A DNA stretch of 64,000 nucleotides. Origin: Pseudomonas sp. IAC-BECa141 (GTDB taxonomy: Bacteria > Pseudomonadota > Gammaproteobacteria > Pseudomonadales > Pseudomonadaceae). Positions within the stretch are counted from its first letter, which is position 1; every line of letters starts with the position of its first letter. The position numbers and the translations under genes were made by a program. The DNA is taken from positions 5,270,001 to 5,334,000 of the forward strand of contig NZ_CP065410.1 in NCBI RefSeq assembly GCF_020544405.1. Reading direction: 5' to 3'. Below the pieces are notes generated by a model, which did not search any database, had not been told where the DNA came from, and saw only the letters and a list, made by a program, of their open reading frames with translations. This document shows, piece by piece, positions 1 to 9,487 of this stretch.

Positions 1-298
1 CGGCAGGCTTGTTGATCACCAGAATGTCGTCGTCTTCATAGACGATGTCGAGTTCGATGTCCTGAGCGACCCATTCACCCTGGGCCTCCTGCTCGGCAGT
101 CAGCTCAAGGATGGCACCGCCATGAACGATGTCGCGCGGGCGGATGACCGCCCCGTCCACAGTCAGGCGACCTTCTTTGATCCAGGCGGAAAGGCGCGAG
201 CGCGAGTGCTCGGCGAAGAGTTGGGCGGCGACTTGATCGAGGCGTTGGCCGCCCAATTCGGACGGCACCTCTGCGCGAAGTTCAATTTTATCGGACAT
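1..298 (-). CDS. rluD: RluD, 23S rRNA pseudouridine synthase (N-terminal part, cut by window edge)
   Basis: RluD converts U1911, U1915 and U1917 of helix 69 in 23S rRNA to pseudouridine. Only the first ~99 residues lie in the window. The minus-strand reading from ATG at 298 starts [12 protein letters not shown] and continues into an S4-like RNA-binding segment ([18 protein letters not shown]). It reaches the start of the synthase domain ([13 protein letters not shown]), which runs off the left edge before the catalytic Asp. The gene is divergent from bamD, an arrangement common in gammaproteobacteria. The assignment rests on this N-terminus and on the neighbour. Confidence 0.9.
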   Translation of the reverse strand, partial: MSDKIELRAEVPSELGGQRLDQVAAQLFAEHSRSRLSAWIKEGRLTVDGAVIRPRDIVHGGAILELTAEQEAQGEWVAQDIELDIVYEDDDILVINKPA

Positions 299-450
299 GC
301 TCGGACTGGGCGTCGGCTACAGCCTTTGGTTTCGGCTGCGCGCTTGTGGTTAAATACGGCGTCTTTTGCCCCGGGGCTTTTCAACGGGGCGCTCATCATA
401 ACAGGACGGCCCCGCCCAAGACAGCGGCCGTCATAGGGACGCAAGCCGCC

Positions 451-1467
451 ATGCAAGTGAAACACCTGCTGCTGATCGCCATCCTCGCATTGACCGCTGC
501 TTGCTCATCGAAGGAAGTCGTAGACGAAAACCTGAGTGAAGCCGAGCTGTACCAGCAGGCTCAACAGGACCTGGATAACAACAGCTACACCAGCGCCACA
601 GCCAAGCTGAAGGCCCTGGAGTCGCGTTATCCGTTCGGTCGCTATGCCGATCAGGCGCAGTTGGAGCTGATCTACGCCAACTACAAGAACGCCGAGCCGG
701 AAGCTGCAAAGTCCGCTGCCGAGCGTTTCATTCGTCTGCATCCGCAGCACCCGAACGTGGATTACGCCTACTACCTGAAGGGCCTGACTTCGTTCGACCA
801 GGACGTCGGCCTGCTGGCGCGCTTCCTGCCGCTGGACATGACCAAGCGTGACCCGGGTGCCGCTCGTGACTCCTACAACGAGTTCGCCCAGCTGACCAGC
901 CGCTACCCGAACAGCCGCTACGCGCCGGACGCCAAGCAGCGCATGATCTACCTGCGCAACCTGCTGGCCGCCTACGAAATCCATGTGGCCGACTACTACC
1001 TGACCCGTCAGGCTTATGTCGCCGCTGCCAACCGTGGTCGTTATGTAGTGGAAAACTTCCAGGAAACCCCATCGGTCGGTGACGGCCTGGCGGTGATGAC
1101 CGAAGCCTATCAGCGTCTGCATCTGGACGAACTGGCGGCCACCAGCCTGGAAACCCTGAAGCTCAACTACCCGAACCATCCGAGCCTGCAGGACGGCCAG
1201 TTCGTACCTCGCGTTGCCGAAGCAGACAACCGCTCGTTCCTGAGCAAGGCCACGCTGGGCCTGATCGAATCCCGTCCGCCGCTGCCGCCGGGAGAAACCC
1301 GCGCCAACCAGGACGTGCAGAAACAGTTCCAGGATGCGAAAGACGCGATCCCGAACGAGCTCAAGCCGAAAGACGAAAACGGCGACGTGATCGAAGAGCC
1401 GGAACCGGAGTCGAGCGACAGCGATCGTTCCATCTTCAGCTACCTGACCTTCGGTCTGTTCGACTGA
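451..1467 (+). CDS. bamD: BamD (ComL), outer-membrane protein assembly lipoprotein
   Basis: BamD is the essential lipoprotein of the BAM complex that inserts beta-barrel proteins into the outer membrane. The 338-residue product begins with a lipoprotein signal ([18 protein letters not shown], acylated Cys18). It continues with TPR-type helical repeats, seen in segments such as [20 protein letters not shown] and [14 protein letters not shown], that form the BamA/BamC-binding scaffold. An upstream in-frame start at 346 exists, but ATG 451 is chosen because it places the lipobox correctly. The acidic, low-complexity C-terminus is normal for Pseudomonas. A strong terminator follows 17 bp after the stop, so the gene is probably monocistronic. 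Confidence 0.96.
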   Translation: MQVKHLLLIAILALTAACSSKEVVDENLSEAELYQQAQQDLDNNSYTSATAKLKALESRYPFGRYADQAQLELIYANYKNAEPEAAKSAAERFIRLHPQHPNVDYAYYLKGLTSFDQDVGLLARFLPLDMTKRDPGAARDSYNEFAQLTSRYPNSRYAPDAKQRMIYLRNLLAAYEIHVADYYLTRQAYVAAANRGRYVVENFQETPSVGDGLAVMTEAYQRLHLDELAATSLETLKLNYPNHPSLQDGQFVPRVAEADNRSFLSKATLGLIESRPPLPPGETRANQDVQKQFQDAKDAIPNELKPKDENGDVIEEPEPESSDSDRSIFSYLTFGLFD

Positions 1468-1483
1468 TCACGTCGGTGATGCC

Positions 1484-1513
1484 AAAAAGGGAGATCTTCG
1501 GATCTCCCTTTTT
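1484..1513 (+). terminator. Rho-independent terminator of bamD
   Basis: A perfect 13-bp stem (AAAAAGGGAGATC paired with GATCTCCCTTTTT) is closed by a TTCG tetraloop and ends in a T run. Confidence 0.95.
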
Positions 1514-1592
1514 ATTGCGGCGTGTGATTGGGCTGTGCGCTCGTCGGGTCCTTGGCTAAACTGCCGAATCATTAGCCGAAAAGCCGCCCATC

Positions 1593-1826
1593 ATGCTTCG
1601 TTTACTGTTCTGGATTGCCTTGATCGCCGCCGCTGTCTGGTTGTGGCGCAAATTCAATTCCCCCGCCTCGTCCGCCCGATCACCTCGCGAACAGGATGCC
1701 GCGCCGATGGTGCGTTGCGCCCATTGCGGCGTGCACCTGCCCCGCGACCGCGCGCTGAATCTTCAACAACAGTGGTATTGCAGCCAGGCTCACCTTGAGC
1801 AAGGCCCAGGCTCCAGTGAGCGCTGA
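1593..1826 (+). CDS. PP0621-family small zinc-ribbon protein
   Basis: A 77-residue protein with an N-terminal membrane segment (LLFWIALIAAAVWLW, residues 4-18) and a cytoplasmic zinc-ribbon-like motif: C42-x2-C45 (RCAHCGVHL) and C62 (WYCSQAHLEQ) with His residues nearby. This is the small protein that precedes pilS in pseudomonads (PP0621 family); its function is not known. Its 3' end overlaps the chosen pilS start by 11 bp, which suggests translational coupling and shared transcription with pilS-pilR. No biochemical role can be assigned from sequence; a membrane-bound metal-binding accessory is only a guess. Confidence 0.85.
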   Translation: MLRLLFWIALIAAAVWLWRKFNSPASSARSPREQDAAPMVRCAHCGVHLPRDRALNLQQQWYCSQAHLEQGPGSSER

Positions 1827-3405
1827 GGCCGACAACGCCGACAGCAAACAGGCCCAGCGACTGCTGCGCCTCTATCATCTGTACCGTTTGAGTGTCGGCA
1901 TCACCCTGGTGTTGCTGATCTCCAGCAACATGGACAACCGCCTGCTGAACTCGACCAACGACGAGTGGCTGCGCAATGGCAGCTGGTTGTACCTGGTGCT
2001 GAACATCCTGCTAGTGGTGTTCCTCGAGAACATCCGCCGCCCCGCCCAGTTGTTCGGCCTGGCACTGGTCGACATCCTGCTGCTGTGTGGCGTGTTCTAT
2101 GCGGCCGGCGGCGTGGCCAGCGCGATCGGCAACCTGCTGATCGTCTCGGTGGCCATCAGCAACACCTTGCTGCGACGACGTATCGGTTTGCTGATCGCCG
2201 CCATCGCCACCCTCGGCATCGTCGGGCTCAGCTTTCTGCTGAGTTTCAGCCATCCCCTGAGCGCCAACGATTATCTCCAGGCCGGCACACTCGGCGCCCT
2301 GTGCTTCGCAGCGTCATTGCTGGTGCAAGGATTGATGCGCCGTCTGGAGGTCAGCGAGAACCTGGCCGAGCAGCGCGCCAGCGAAGTCGTTGGGCTCGAA
2401 ACCCTCAACGCGCTGATCCTGCAACGCATGCGCACCGGCATTCTGGTGCTCGACGAACAGCGCCGGGTGCAACTGGCCAACCACAGCGCCAAGACCCTGC
2501 TGGGCCAGACACACCTTGAAGGCGAGTTGATCGACGAGCACTCGAGCGCATTGGTCGAGCGCCTGCAACTGTGGCTGAACAACCCGACGCTGCGCCCGCA
2601 AAGCCTGAAGATCGGCGGCAACGGTGTGGAGCTGCAACCGAGCTTCATTGCCCTGGAACAGAGTCCGAACCGCCAGACCCTGGTATTTCTCGAAGACCTC
2701 GCACAGATCGCCCAGCAGGCCCAGCAATTGAAACTCGCCGCGCTGGGCCGGCTGACCGCCGGTATCGCCCATGAAATCCGCAATCCGCTGGGGGCCATCA
2801 GTCATGCCGCGCAGCTGTTGCGGGAGTCCGAGGAACTCGACGGCGCGGATCGGCGTCTGACGCAGATCATTCAAGACCACTCCCAACGCATGAACCGAGT
2901 CATCGAAAACGTCCTGCAACTGTCCCGCCGCCAGCAGAGCGCACCGCAACGGCTGGATCTCAAGCCGTGGCTGGAGCAGTTCGTCAACGAGAGCCGCGAA
3001 CAGGCCGGCGAGCGCCAGCACATTCACCTGCACATCGGTCCGGGGGACTTTCGCACGCTGATGGATCCTGGCCAGCTCACACAGATTCTCGACAATCTGT
3101 TACGCAACGGCTGGCGCCATAGCGCCCTTTTGCACGATCCGGCCGAGGTCTGGCTGACGCTGCTGATCGACCCCGAAAGCACGCTGGCCGTGCTCGAGGT
3201 GCAGGACAATGGCCCTGGCGTGCCGCTGGATCAGCAGGCTCACCTGTTCGAACCGTTTTTTACCACCAGCAGCCAGGGCACCGGCCTTGGGCTTTATCTG
3301 TCCCGTGAGCTGTGCGAAAGCAATCAAGCGCGCCTAGACTTCAAATCACGCCAAGGCGGCGGCTGCTTTCGCATCACCTTTGCTCACGGACGGAAACAAA
3401 GTTGA
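1816..3405 (+). CDS. pilS: PilS, membrane sensor histidine kinase of type IV pilus regulation
   Basis: PilS senses pilin levels in the inner membrane and controls PilR, which drives sigma-54-dependent pilA transcription. From GTG 1816 the product is 529 residues. It has about six membrane helices in the first 180 residues, a PAS-like linker, then HisKA with the H-box GIAHEIRNPLGAISHAAQLL (phospho-accepting His319) and a HATPase_c domain (DNLLRNG; DNGPGVP; GTGLGLYLSRELC). An upstream in-frame TTG at 1795 would add seven residues. GTG 1816 is preferred because the product then begins VSAEADNADSKQ and has the family length. It is in an operon with the preceding zinc-ribbon gene and with pilR, which starts within the pilS stop. 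Confidence 0.95.
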   Translation: MSAEADNADSKQAQRLLRLYHLYRLSVGITLVLLISSNMDNRLLNSTNDEWLRNGSWLYLVLNILLVVFLENIRRPAQLFGLALVDILLLCGVFYAAGGVASAIGNLLIVSVAISNTLLRRRIGLLIAAIATLGIVGLSFLLSFSHPLSANDYLQAGTLGALCFAASLLVQGLMRRLEVSENLAEQRASEVVGLETLNALILQRMRTGILVLDEQRRVQLANHSAKTLLGQTHLEGELIDEHSSALVERLQLWLNNPTLRPQSLKIGGNGVELQPSFIALEQSPNRQTLVFLEDLAQIAQQAQQLKLAALGRLTAGIAHEIRNPLGAISHAAQLLRESEELDGADRRLTQIIQDHSQRMNRVIENVLQLSRRQQSAPQRLDLKPWLEQFVNESREQAGERQHIHLHIGPGDFRTLMDPGQLTQILDNLLRNGWRHSALLHDPAEVWLTLLIDPESTLAVLEVQDNGPGVPLDQQAHLFEPFFTTSSQGTGLGLYLSRELCESNQARLDFKSRQGGGCFRITFAHGRKQS

Positions 3406-4748
3406 ACACGAGCCCACGGCAAAAAATCCTCATCGTCGACGACGAGCCGGATATCCGCGAACTCCTGGAAATCACCCTGGGACGGATGAAACTCGACACC
3501 TTCAGCGCACGCAATCTCGCAGAAGCTCAGGCGCTGCTGCATCGCGAAACCTTCGCTCTGTGCCTGACCGACATGCGCCTGCCCGACGGCACCGGCCTGG
3601 AGCTGGTGCAGCACATTCAGCAACGTTATCCACAACTGCCGGTCGCGATGATCACCGCCTACGGCAGCCTGGAAACGGCGATCAACGCTCTGAAGGCCGG
3701 GGCCTTCGACTTCCTGACCAAACCGGTGGACCTGACGCGCCTGCGCGAGCTGGTCGGCTCGGCGTTGCGCATGCCGGCGCCGGGCAATGTCTGCACTTCG
3801 ATCGACCGGCGGTTGCTTGGCGACTCACCGCCGATGCGCAACTTGCGCAAACAGATCGACAAACTGGCCCGCAGCCAGGCACCGGTCTATATCAGCGGCG
3901 AGTCCGGCAGCGGCAAGGAGCTGGTGGCCCGTCTGATTCATGAACAGGGCCCGCGCGCCAGCCAGCCGTTTGTGCCGGTGAACTGTGGGGCGATTCCTTC
4001 AGAGTTGATGGAAAGCGAATTTTTCGGCCATCGCAAAGGCAGTTTCAGCGGCGCAGTGGAGGATAAACCGGGGCTGTTCCAGGCGGCCCATGGCGGCACG
4101 CTGTTTCTCGATGAAGTGGCGGATCTGCCGCTGCCGATGCAGGTCAAGCTGCTGCGGGCGATCCAGGAAAAAGCCGTGCGCAGCGTCGGCGGCCAGCAGG
4201 AAACCGTGGTCGATGTGCGCATCCTCTGTGCGACGCACAAGGACCTCGACGCGGAAGTGGCTGCCGAGCGTTTTCGTCAGGACCTGTATTACCGGCTGAA
4301 CGTGATCGAGTTGCGTGTACCGTCTCTGCGCGAGCGTCGCGAGGACATCGAAGCGCTGGCCGGCCATATGCTCAAGCGCCTGGCCAGTGGCACCGGGCAA
4401 CCGGCGGCACGGCTCCATCCTCATGCCCTTGAGGCGCTGAAAAACTACCGTTTCCCTGGCAACGTGAGGGAACTGGAGAACGTGCTTGAGCGGGCGCACA
4501 CCCTGTGTGAAAACCGCATGATCGAGGCCGAAGATCTACGTCTGATCGAAGGCAACGGCACCGCCGAGGGCGGTATTGCCGATCTCACCCAGATCGACAA
4601 CCTCGAAGACTATCTTGAGAGCGTAGAGCGCAAACTGATTTTGCAGGCGCTGGAGGAAACCCGCTGGAATCGCACGGCGGCGGCGCAGCGGTTGAGTCTG
4701 TCGTTTCGGTCGATGCGCTACAGGCTCAAGAAGCTGGGCCTGGACTGA
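3402..4748 (+). CDS. pilR: PilR, sigma-54-dependent response regulator
   Basis: NtrC-type activator partnered with PilS; it activates pilA at RpoN promoters and other motility genes. Domains: receiver with acidic pocket DDEPD and phospho-acceptor Asp57 (CLTDMRLPDG); AAA+ domain with Walker A GESGSGKE, the sigma-54 contact loop GSFSGA (a variant of GAFTGA) and the Walker B segment GGTLFLDEVADL; C-terminal Fis-type HTH (WNRTAAAQRLSLSFRSMRYR). TTG 3402 is taken as start: it overlaps the pilS TGA by 3 bases and gives 448 residues, the family length. A longer reading from 3312 lies inside pilS and is not credible. Confidence 0.95.
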   Translation: MNTSPRQKILIVDDEPDIRELLEITLGRMKLDTFSARNLAEAQALLHRETFALCLTDMRLPDGTGLELVQHIQQRYPQLPVAMITAYGSLETAINALKAGAFDFLTKPVDLTRLRELVGSALRMPAPGNVCTSIDRRLLGDSPPMRNLRKQIDKLARSQAPVYISGESGSGKELVARLIHEQGPRASQPFVPVNCGAIPSELMESEFFGHRKGSFSGAVEDKPGLFQAAHGGTLFLDEVADLPLPMQVKLLRAIQEKAVRSVGGQQETVVDVRILCATHKDLDAEVAAERFRQDLYYRLNVIELRVPSLRERREDIEALAGHMLKRLASGTGQPAARLHPHALEALKNYRFPGNVRELENVLERAHTLCENRMIEAEDLRLIEGNGTAEGGIADLTQIDNLEDYLESVERKLILQALEETRWNRTAAAQRLSLSFRSMRYRLKKLGLD

Positions 4749-4749
4749 A

Positions 4750-4797
4750 GCCCGCTCCCACAGGTGTGGGAGCGGGTTTGCCCGCGAAGGCGATTAT
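4750..4797 (+). repeat. REP element after pilR
   Basis: Near-perfect inverted repeat CCCGCTCCCACA/TGTGGGAGCGGG (4751-4776) followed by the rest of the Pseudomonas REP motif (TTTGCCCGCGAAGGCG). It lies between the convergent pilR and thiO genes and may act as a transcript barrier. Confidence 0.85.
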
Positions 4798-4819
4798 CAG
4801 TCGCCGGAAGAAAAACCGA

Positions 4820-5920
4820 CTAGATCCGTCCGGCCGGTGCATACGGCGCTGGATCAATGATCGGCGCACGGCCCAGCATTACGTCGGCAAACAACTGACA
4901 GGACGCCGGCGCCAGCACCAGCCCATTGCGGTAATGCCCGCAGTTCAGCCACAGACCGTCAAACCCCGGAACCCGGCCAATGTATGGAATCCCTTCGGGT
5001 GAACCCGGTCGCAGCCCGGCCCAATGCCCCACCACTTCAGCCTCCACCAGCGCCGGCAACAACTCGACTGCCGATGCCTTTAGGCTTTCCAGCGCGTTGT
5101 CAGTCGGGGTCTTGTCGAAGCCTTCGTGCTCCAGCGTGCTGCCGATCAGAATGTGTCCGTCACGGCGCGGAATCGCGTAGCGCCCCTTGGCCAGCACCAT
5201 GCTCGGCAGGAAATCCGCCGCACACTTGTAGAGAATCATCTGGCCCTTGACCGGCTCCACTGGCAGCGAAAGATTCAGAGTCTTGAGCAATTCGCCGCTC
5301 CACGCGCCCGCCGTCAACACGATCTGATCGCCAGCGATCACACCGGTGGAAGTCTGCACGCCCACCACCCGTTCGCCTTCACGGACAAACCCGCTGACTT
5401 CGCACTGCTCGTGAATCGTTACATTCGGCAGCGCCTGCAACGCCGCTTTCAAAGACTTCACCAGTCGTGGATTGCGCACGTTGGCCACATCGGCCATATA
5501 GATCGCCCGGGAAAAACCACCACCGAGCACCGGCACCGCATCATGCGCCGCCGAGATATCCACAGCCCGCAACGGGCGGTTTTCCCGCGCAGCCCACGCC
5601 AACGCTTCGGCTTCGTCATCCAGATCCAGCCAGTACAGGCCGGTGGTGTGCACTTCGGGATCGACCCCGGTATCGGCAAAAAGGCGCTCGCCCAGCTGTG
5701 GATAAAAATCCTGCGACCAGTGCGCCAGTGCGGTGACGGCCGGGCTGTAGCGCCACGGGTACAGCGGAGACACGATACCGCCGCCGGCCCAGGACGATTC
5801 CTGGCCGACGTTCGAACGATCCAGCAGCACCACGCTGCCGACCTCGGAGGCGAGGTTGTACGCAGTGAGCAGGCCAATCACCCCGCCACCGACAATCACC
5901 ACTTGCTGTTGCCTGGTCAT
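4820..5920 (-). CDS. thiO: ThiO, FAD-dependent glycine oxidase
   Basis: Oxidises glycine to iminoacetate/glyoxylate; in thiamine synthesis this supplies dehydroglycine for the thiazole ring. The 366-residue product opens with a Rossmann FAD-binding motif (VVIVGGGVIGLLTAYNLA, residues 7-24). It has the DAO-family segment SSWAGGGIVSPLYPWRY and the C-terminal WAGLRPGSPEGIPYIG stretch with the substrate-site Arg. Other thi genes are not in the window, so a general D-amino-acid/glycine oxidase role is possible. It sits between pilR and the pilin operon, as in other pseudomonads, without an evident link to pili. Confidence 0.9.
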   Translation of the reverse strand: MTRQQQVVIVGGGVIGLLTAYNLASEVGSVVLLDRSNVGQESSWAGGGIVSPLYPWRYSPAVTALAHWSQDFYPQLGERLFADTGVDPEVHTTGLYWLDLDDEAEALAWAARENRPLRAVDISAAHDAVPVLGGGFSRAIYMADVANVRNPRLVKSLKAALQALPNVTIHEQCEVSGFVREGERVVGVQTSTGVIAGDQIVLTAGAWSGELLKTLNLSLPVEPVKGQMILYKCAADFLPSMVLAKGRYAIPRRDGHILIGSTLEHEGFDKTPTDNALESLKASAVELLPALVEAEVVGHWAGLRPGSPEGIPYIGRVPGFDGLWLNCGHYRNGLVLAPASCQLFADVMLGRAPIIDPAPYAPAGRI

Positions 5921-5977
5921 GTTTGATCCAACCGTAAAAAAGACAGTGGGCGCAAAAGGCGCCCGAAATAATGCGGC

Positions 5978-6379
5978 TCAGCGGCCCCAGCAATCCTTGG
6001 TGGTCAGCCCGGTGGTCGCGTTGTTCATGCTTCTGACGCCAGTGTTGGTGAGGGTGAAATCCCCGCACTTGTCAGTGGCCATCGCCGTGCCGGTCTTGCG
6101 GGTCGCGGTCAGCAGGAAGGTCTGATCGGTGATCGTCGGCGTGATGGTGTAGAAATCGTTGCCGGTGCTCAACCCGGTGACACCGGTGTAGACGTTGTTC
6201 TTCGAATAGAAGCGCTCGAGGATCTGTGCCTGTTCCGACAAGTTGCTGACCACGTCGGCGCGGCGGCCCTTCTTCACATATTCGGTGAGGCTCGGATAGC
6301 CGATGGTGATGACGATACCGATGATCGCAATCACGATCATGATTTCGATCAGGGTGAAACCTCGGTTGGATCTGCGCAT
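5978..6379 (-). CDS. pilE: PilE, minor type IV pilin
   Basis: Minor pilin that joins FimU, PilV, PilW and PilX in the pilus-initiating tip complex. From ATG 6379 the 133-residue product has a short leader ending in Gly (MRRSNRG), then the class III prepilin site and hydrophobic helix FTLIEIMIVIAIIGIVITIG with Glu5. A globular domain carrying a Cys pair (C about 117 and C about 130) at the C-terminus follows. A GTG at 6394, directly after the pilY1 stop, would add five residues; the ATG gives the usual short basic leader. It is the last gene of the minus-strand pilin operon. No pilY2 is found between pilY1 and pilE. Confidence 0.92.
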   Translation of the reverse strand: MRRSNRGFTLIEIMIVIAIIGIVITIGYPSLTEYVKKGRRADVVSNLSEQAQILERFYSKNNVYTGVTGLSTGNDFYTITPTITDQTFLLTATRKTGTAMATDKCGDFTLTNTGVRSMNNATTGLTTKDCWGR

Positions 6380-6394
6380 GCCTCGAACTCTCAC

Positions 6395-9300
6395 TTACTG
6401 TATTTGTCGCCACATTATGCGACGGCTGCCGCCGCCGCCCTTTTCCACCAGGGTGGTGATGCCGCCACTGGAGTCGGTCTCGATCTTGCGTGTTGCACCG
6501 TTGACGATGGCGTTCAGGGTCGGGATACCGCCGGTGAACACCACGCCACTGGAGATCGTGTCGTTGCTGTCGACCACGCCATCGGCGTTGGTGTCGAGCA
6601 CGGCGTAGTTGAGCATCTTACCGCTGAACGCATCGAGTTCGATCAGTTTGCCGGTACCGAAACTGGAACACGGGTCATTGGTATCGACACTGGCCGTGGT
6701 GAACACAATACGCCCAAGCACCAGACTGGCCTGATTGATCACCCGTTCGCCGGTCAATGCGTTGTTGTACACCAGTGGCAGGTACCAGCCCTTCTCCGCC
6801 GGATAAGTCGTGTCGTTCTGGCTGGTAGTGACAAACTGCCCGGAACTGCCGGAGAACACGCCGGTAATCGCCTGAGCCTGCAAACTGCTGACCGTGATCT
6901 GGCCCGATCCGCCATCGGCATCCCACACCGAATAGAACGCCTGCAAATCCTTGTTGGTCTTGTCGGCGGTTTCGTTGAATTTACCGGTGCCGACGAAAAT
7001 CTGTTTGCCGCCCAGAGCGTTGTCCGCCAGCAACGGCTGCGCGGTGATCGGCTGAGTTGCCCCGCCGGCCGTGGTGAACAGCGGCTTGCCGGAAAACGCC
7101 ACGCCCCAACTGTCGGAAGCAGTGGCGCTCAGGTCGAACTTCCACAACCGTCCCTTCAAGTCACCGCCATACGCGGCTTGCACCACGTTCTGCGAATTGA
7201 CCCGCAGCTTCACCGAGGACAAGCCATTGTTGGTTTCCGTACTGTCGATGACGATTTTCCTGATCAGCGAACCATCGCGAACATCCAGCACATACAGCGC
7301 CGCCACCCCGGAGTTGCTGCCGTAACCGTTGGCAATGAACGCCGCCCAGCGACCATCGGCCAAGCGTGCCACTTCCGGACGGGCATAGGCGTAACCCAGA
7401 TCATTGAAAGCGTTGGAAGTGCTGGCGGCTGCCGGCGCGCTGACCTCCCACAAGGCGCGGATCACGTTGCCCGCCGAGGCGTCGAACAGCTGAAGCCCGT
7501 AGAAAGTCTTGCCACCGGCACCCGTACCGCCTATGGCCAGGGTTTTCCAGACCGTGCCGAATTGGGCATCGAATACACCGAGCTGACCATCCACCAGAAA
7601 CTTGTGGCTGACGCCGTTGACGTAGTTCGGATCGGCAATCAGACGCAACGAGGGCAATACGCTGGACGGCATGTAGGCATAGCGCCGGGTACCGTTGGCC
7701 GAGTTGATGACGCTGACAAAACCGTCGTTGGCGTTCACCACCAGGCTGGCGTTCATGTTCGCAGCCTTGGTGGTCAGATAGGTGCTGTAGGTGGTGTCGC
7801 CGGCCAGATCGGAAGCGGTTTTTTCCGTGGGCGAAGCCAGTACAAGTGGCGAGTTGATGATGTCCCCAAGCAACACACTGCGCACTTTGAGCCCGGTCTT
7901 GTTGGTGCCCTTGCTCCATTCGACCAGGTCGATACCGCTGATGCCGGTGGGCAAACCCTGACTGAGAACAGTCTGCTGGGCCGGGGAGAAGGTGCCATAG
8001 GCCAGCGTTATCGCCGTGTTGCTCAGGGAATTCCACGACTGGTAGGTCGGCGCGGTGGCGCCAGGCACGATGGCGGTATCGGTGGTCCACTGCACGGCCG
8101 AGGTATTGACCGCCCCGGCGGAGGTAAAGCCAAACGACTTGATCGTGCCGCGCCAATCCTTCGGGTCATAGGTGGTCTGGTAAAAACTGCTGCTACTGGT
8201 CAGCGTGGTGCCGCTGGTCACACCCGCACCGCCGGAACCCGCCTTGGAGGTGATATCACTCAACGCCGAAGACAATGCGGCATTCAAACCGGCGCTGTCG
8301 GTCGCCTGGTAGTAGCGGCCCTGTCCGTAATCGGCGGCGTCCGAGAGCATGTCGTTGGAAGCGGTAAAACCCACGGTGTAGGTATTCATGTACTGCCGGG
8401 GAAAATCCACCGCATTCCAGCTCTTGCCCGCCGCGTCGGTTCCGGAGAAACGCATATCGATGTCGAAGGCGAACTTGGCGATATCGTCCAGATACAGCGT
8501 ATCGCCCTCCCCGTCCCCGTTCAGATTGTTCCCGTCATTGTTGATGCCGTCCCAGTTCGGCAGGCGACTGCCGCCGAGCGGGTCGTTGCTCGGAAAGGTG
8601 CGGTCGTAAGTCGGCAGGCCGTCGGTGATAACCACCCCGTAGTTTTTCTGGCAGCGGTACTGGATCGGGCTGGTGTAAGTGCTCGGCGTGCTGTTGTAGT
8701 ACGGCGCCATCCCGCGCATGTAGCGGGTGATTTCGTAATAGGTCTCGGCCAGAGGCGTGTTGGCCACCGCGTTCAGGCCGTTGATCGAGGAAATCAGTGC
8801 GTTGTAGTTGGTGTCAGCCTGAGCCTGGGTCACGCTACCGCTGACCGGTGACAGGTCGCTGATGGAGCGCGCAATGAAACCACCATTGCCGGGGTTGTTG
8901 CTGGTGGCCGGGTTGAAGGTCGCCAGCCCCATGCGCAGGTTGCGGTTGCTGGTGACCAGTGCAGTGGAAACATTGCGCGCCACGTTGATCCGGTAATCGT
9001 TGGGAATCGCCCCGGTGGTGAAGTCGCGCGTGCCGTTGCTGATCGCCAGCCCGACCACATAGGAAATGTAATCGGCCGAATAGCGGGTGTTGCCGCTGCC
9101 TACCGGATCCGGCAATTTCAGGCAGAGTGGCGTCAGGCTGTTGTTGTAGAAGGCATAGGCGCCGCCGGAGCAGCCGGAGGTCGGCAGGCTCGACAGGAAG
9201 ATCGTATCGCCGGTGATGGCAGTTGAGCTCAGGCACAGGCCGATGACCGCGTTGCACTGCCGGGCTGCCGTGCGATCCACGGTCGGATCAAAACCCGTCG

Positions 9301-9487
9301 CATAGATGATGCTGTTCATGCTGCCCGAGTCGTCGATCATCAACATCACGTTCGGTGGCACAGCCGCCGCGCTCAACAGCGGCGAATCGGACGGTGTAAA
9401 GGCATACGCCGGTGCAGTCAGATAAAGCCCGGTCAGCATGCCGAGCAACAGCGACAGCCATTTGAAGCGTCGCTCAGTACTTCGCAT
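6395..9487 (-). CDS. pilY1: PilY1, pilus tip adhesin / surface sensor
   Basis: Large pilus-tip protein needed for extension, adhesion and surface sensing upstream of c-di-GMP signalling. From ATG 9487 the 1030-residue product has a signal peptide (cleavage near AYA29) and a von Willebrand A-like region starting with the MIDAS motif MLMIDDSGSMNS (D52, S54, S56). A C-terminal modified beta-propeller carries the calcium loop DTNADGVVDSND at 965-976. The product is somewhat shorter than the ~1160-residue P. aeruginosa protein (from memory), mainly in the variable N-terminal part. The start overlaps the pilX end by 14 bp and pilE follows immediately, so it is translationally coupled within the operon. 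Confidence 0.95.
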   Translation of the reverse strand: MRSTERRFKWLSLLLGMLTGLYLTAPAYAFTPSDSPLLSAAAVPPNVMLMIDDSGSMNSIIYATGFDPTVDRTAARQCNAVIGLCLSSTAITGDTIFLSSLPTSGCSGGAYAFYNNSLTPLCLKLPDPVGSGNTRYSADYISYVVGLAISNGTRDFTTGAIPNDYRINVARNVSTALVTSNRNLRMGLATFNPATSNNPGNGGFIARSISDLSPVSGSVTQAQADTNYNALISSINGLNAVANTPLAETYYEITRYMRGMAPYYNSTPSTYTSPIQYRCQKNYGVVITDGLPTYDRTFPSNDPLGGSRLPNWDGINNDGNNLNGDGEGDTLYLDDIAKFAFDIDMRFSGTDAAGKSWNAVDFPRQYMNTYTVGFTASNDMLSDAADYGQGRYYQATDSAGLNAALSSALSDITSKAGSGGAGVTSGTTLTSSSSFYQTTYDPKDWRGTIKSFGFTSAGAVNTSAVQWTTDTAIVPGATAPTYQSWNSLSNTAITLAYGTFSPAQQTVLSQGLPTGISGIDLVEWSKGTNKTGLKVRSVLLGDIINSPLVLASPTEKTASDLAGDTTYSTYLTTKAANMNASLVVNANDGFVSVINSANGTRRYAYMPSSVLPSLRLIADPNYVNGVSHKFLVDGQLGVFDAQFGTVWKTLAIGGTGAGGKTFYGLQLFDASAGNVIRALWEVSAPAAASTSNAFNDLGYAYARPEVARLADGRWAAFIANGYGSNSGVAALYVLDVRDGSLIRKIVIDSTETNNGLSSVKLRVNSQNVVQAAYGGDLKGRLWKFDLSATASDSWGVAFSGKPLFTTAGGATQPITAQPLLADNALGGKQIFVGTGKFNETADKTNKDLQAFYSVWDADGGSGQITVSSLQAQAITGVFSGSSGQFVTTSQNDTTYPAEKGWYLPLVYNNALTGERVINQASLVLGRIVFTTASVDTNDPCSSFGTGKLIELDAFSGKMLNYAVLDTNADGVVDSNDTISSGVVFTGGIPTLNAIVNGATRKIETDSSGGITTLVEKGGGGSRRIMWRQIQ

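Noticed and set aside
6404..8851. An 815-codon plus-strand frame opposite pilY1
   Set aside because: Shadow frame of the well-supported pilY1 gene.
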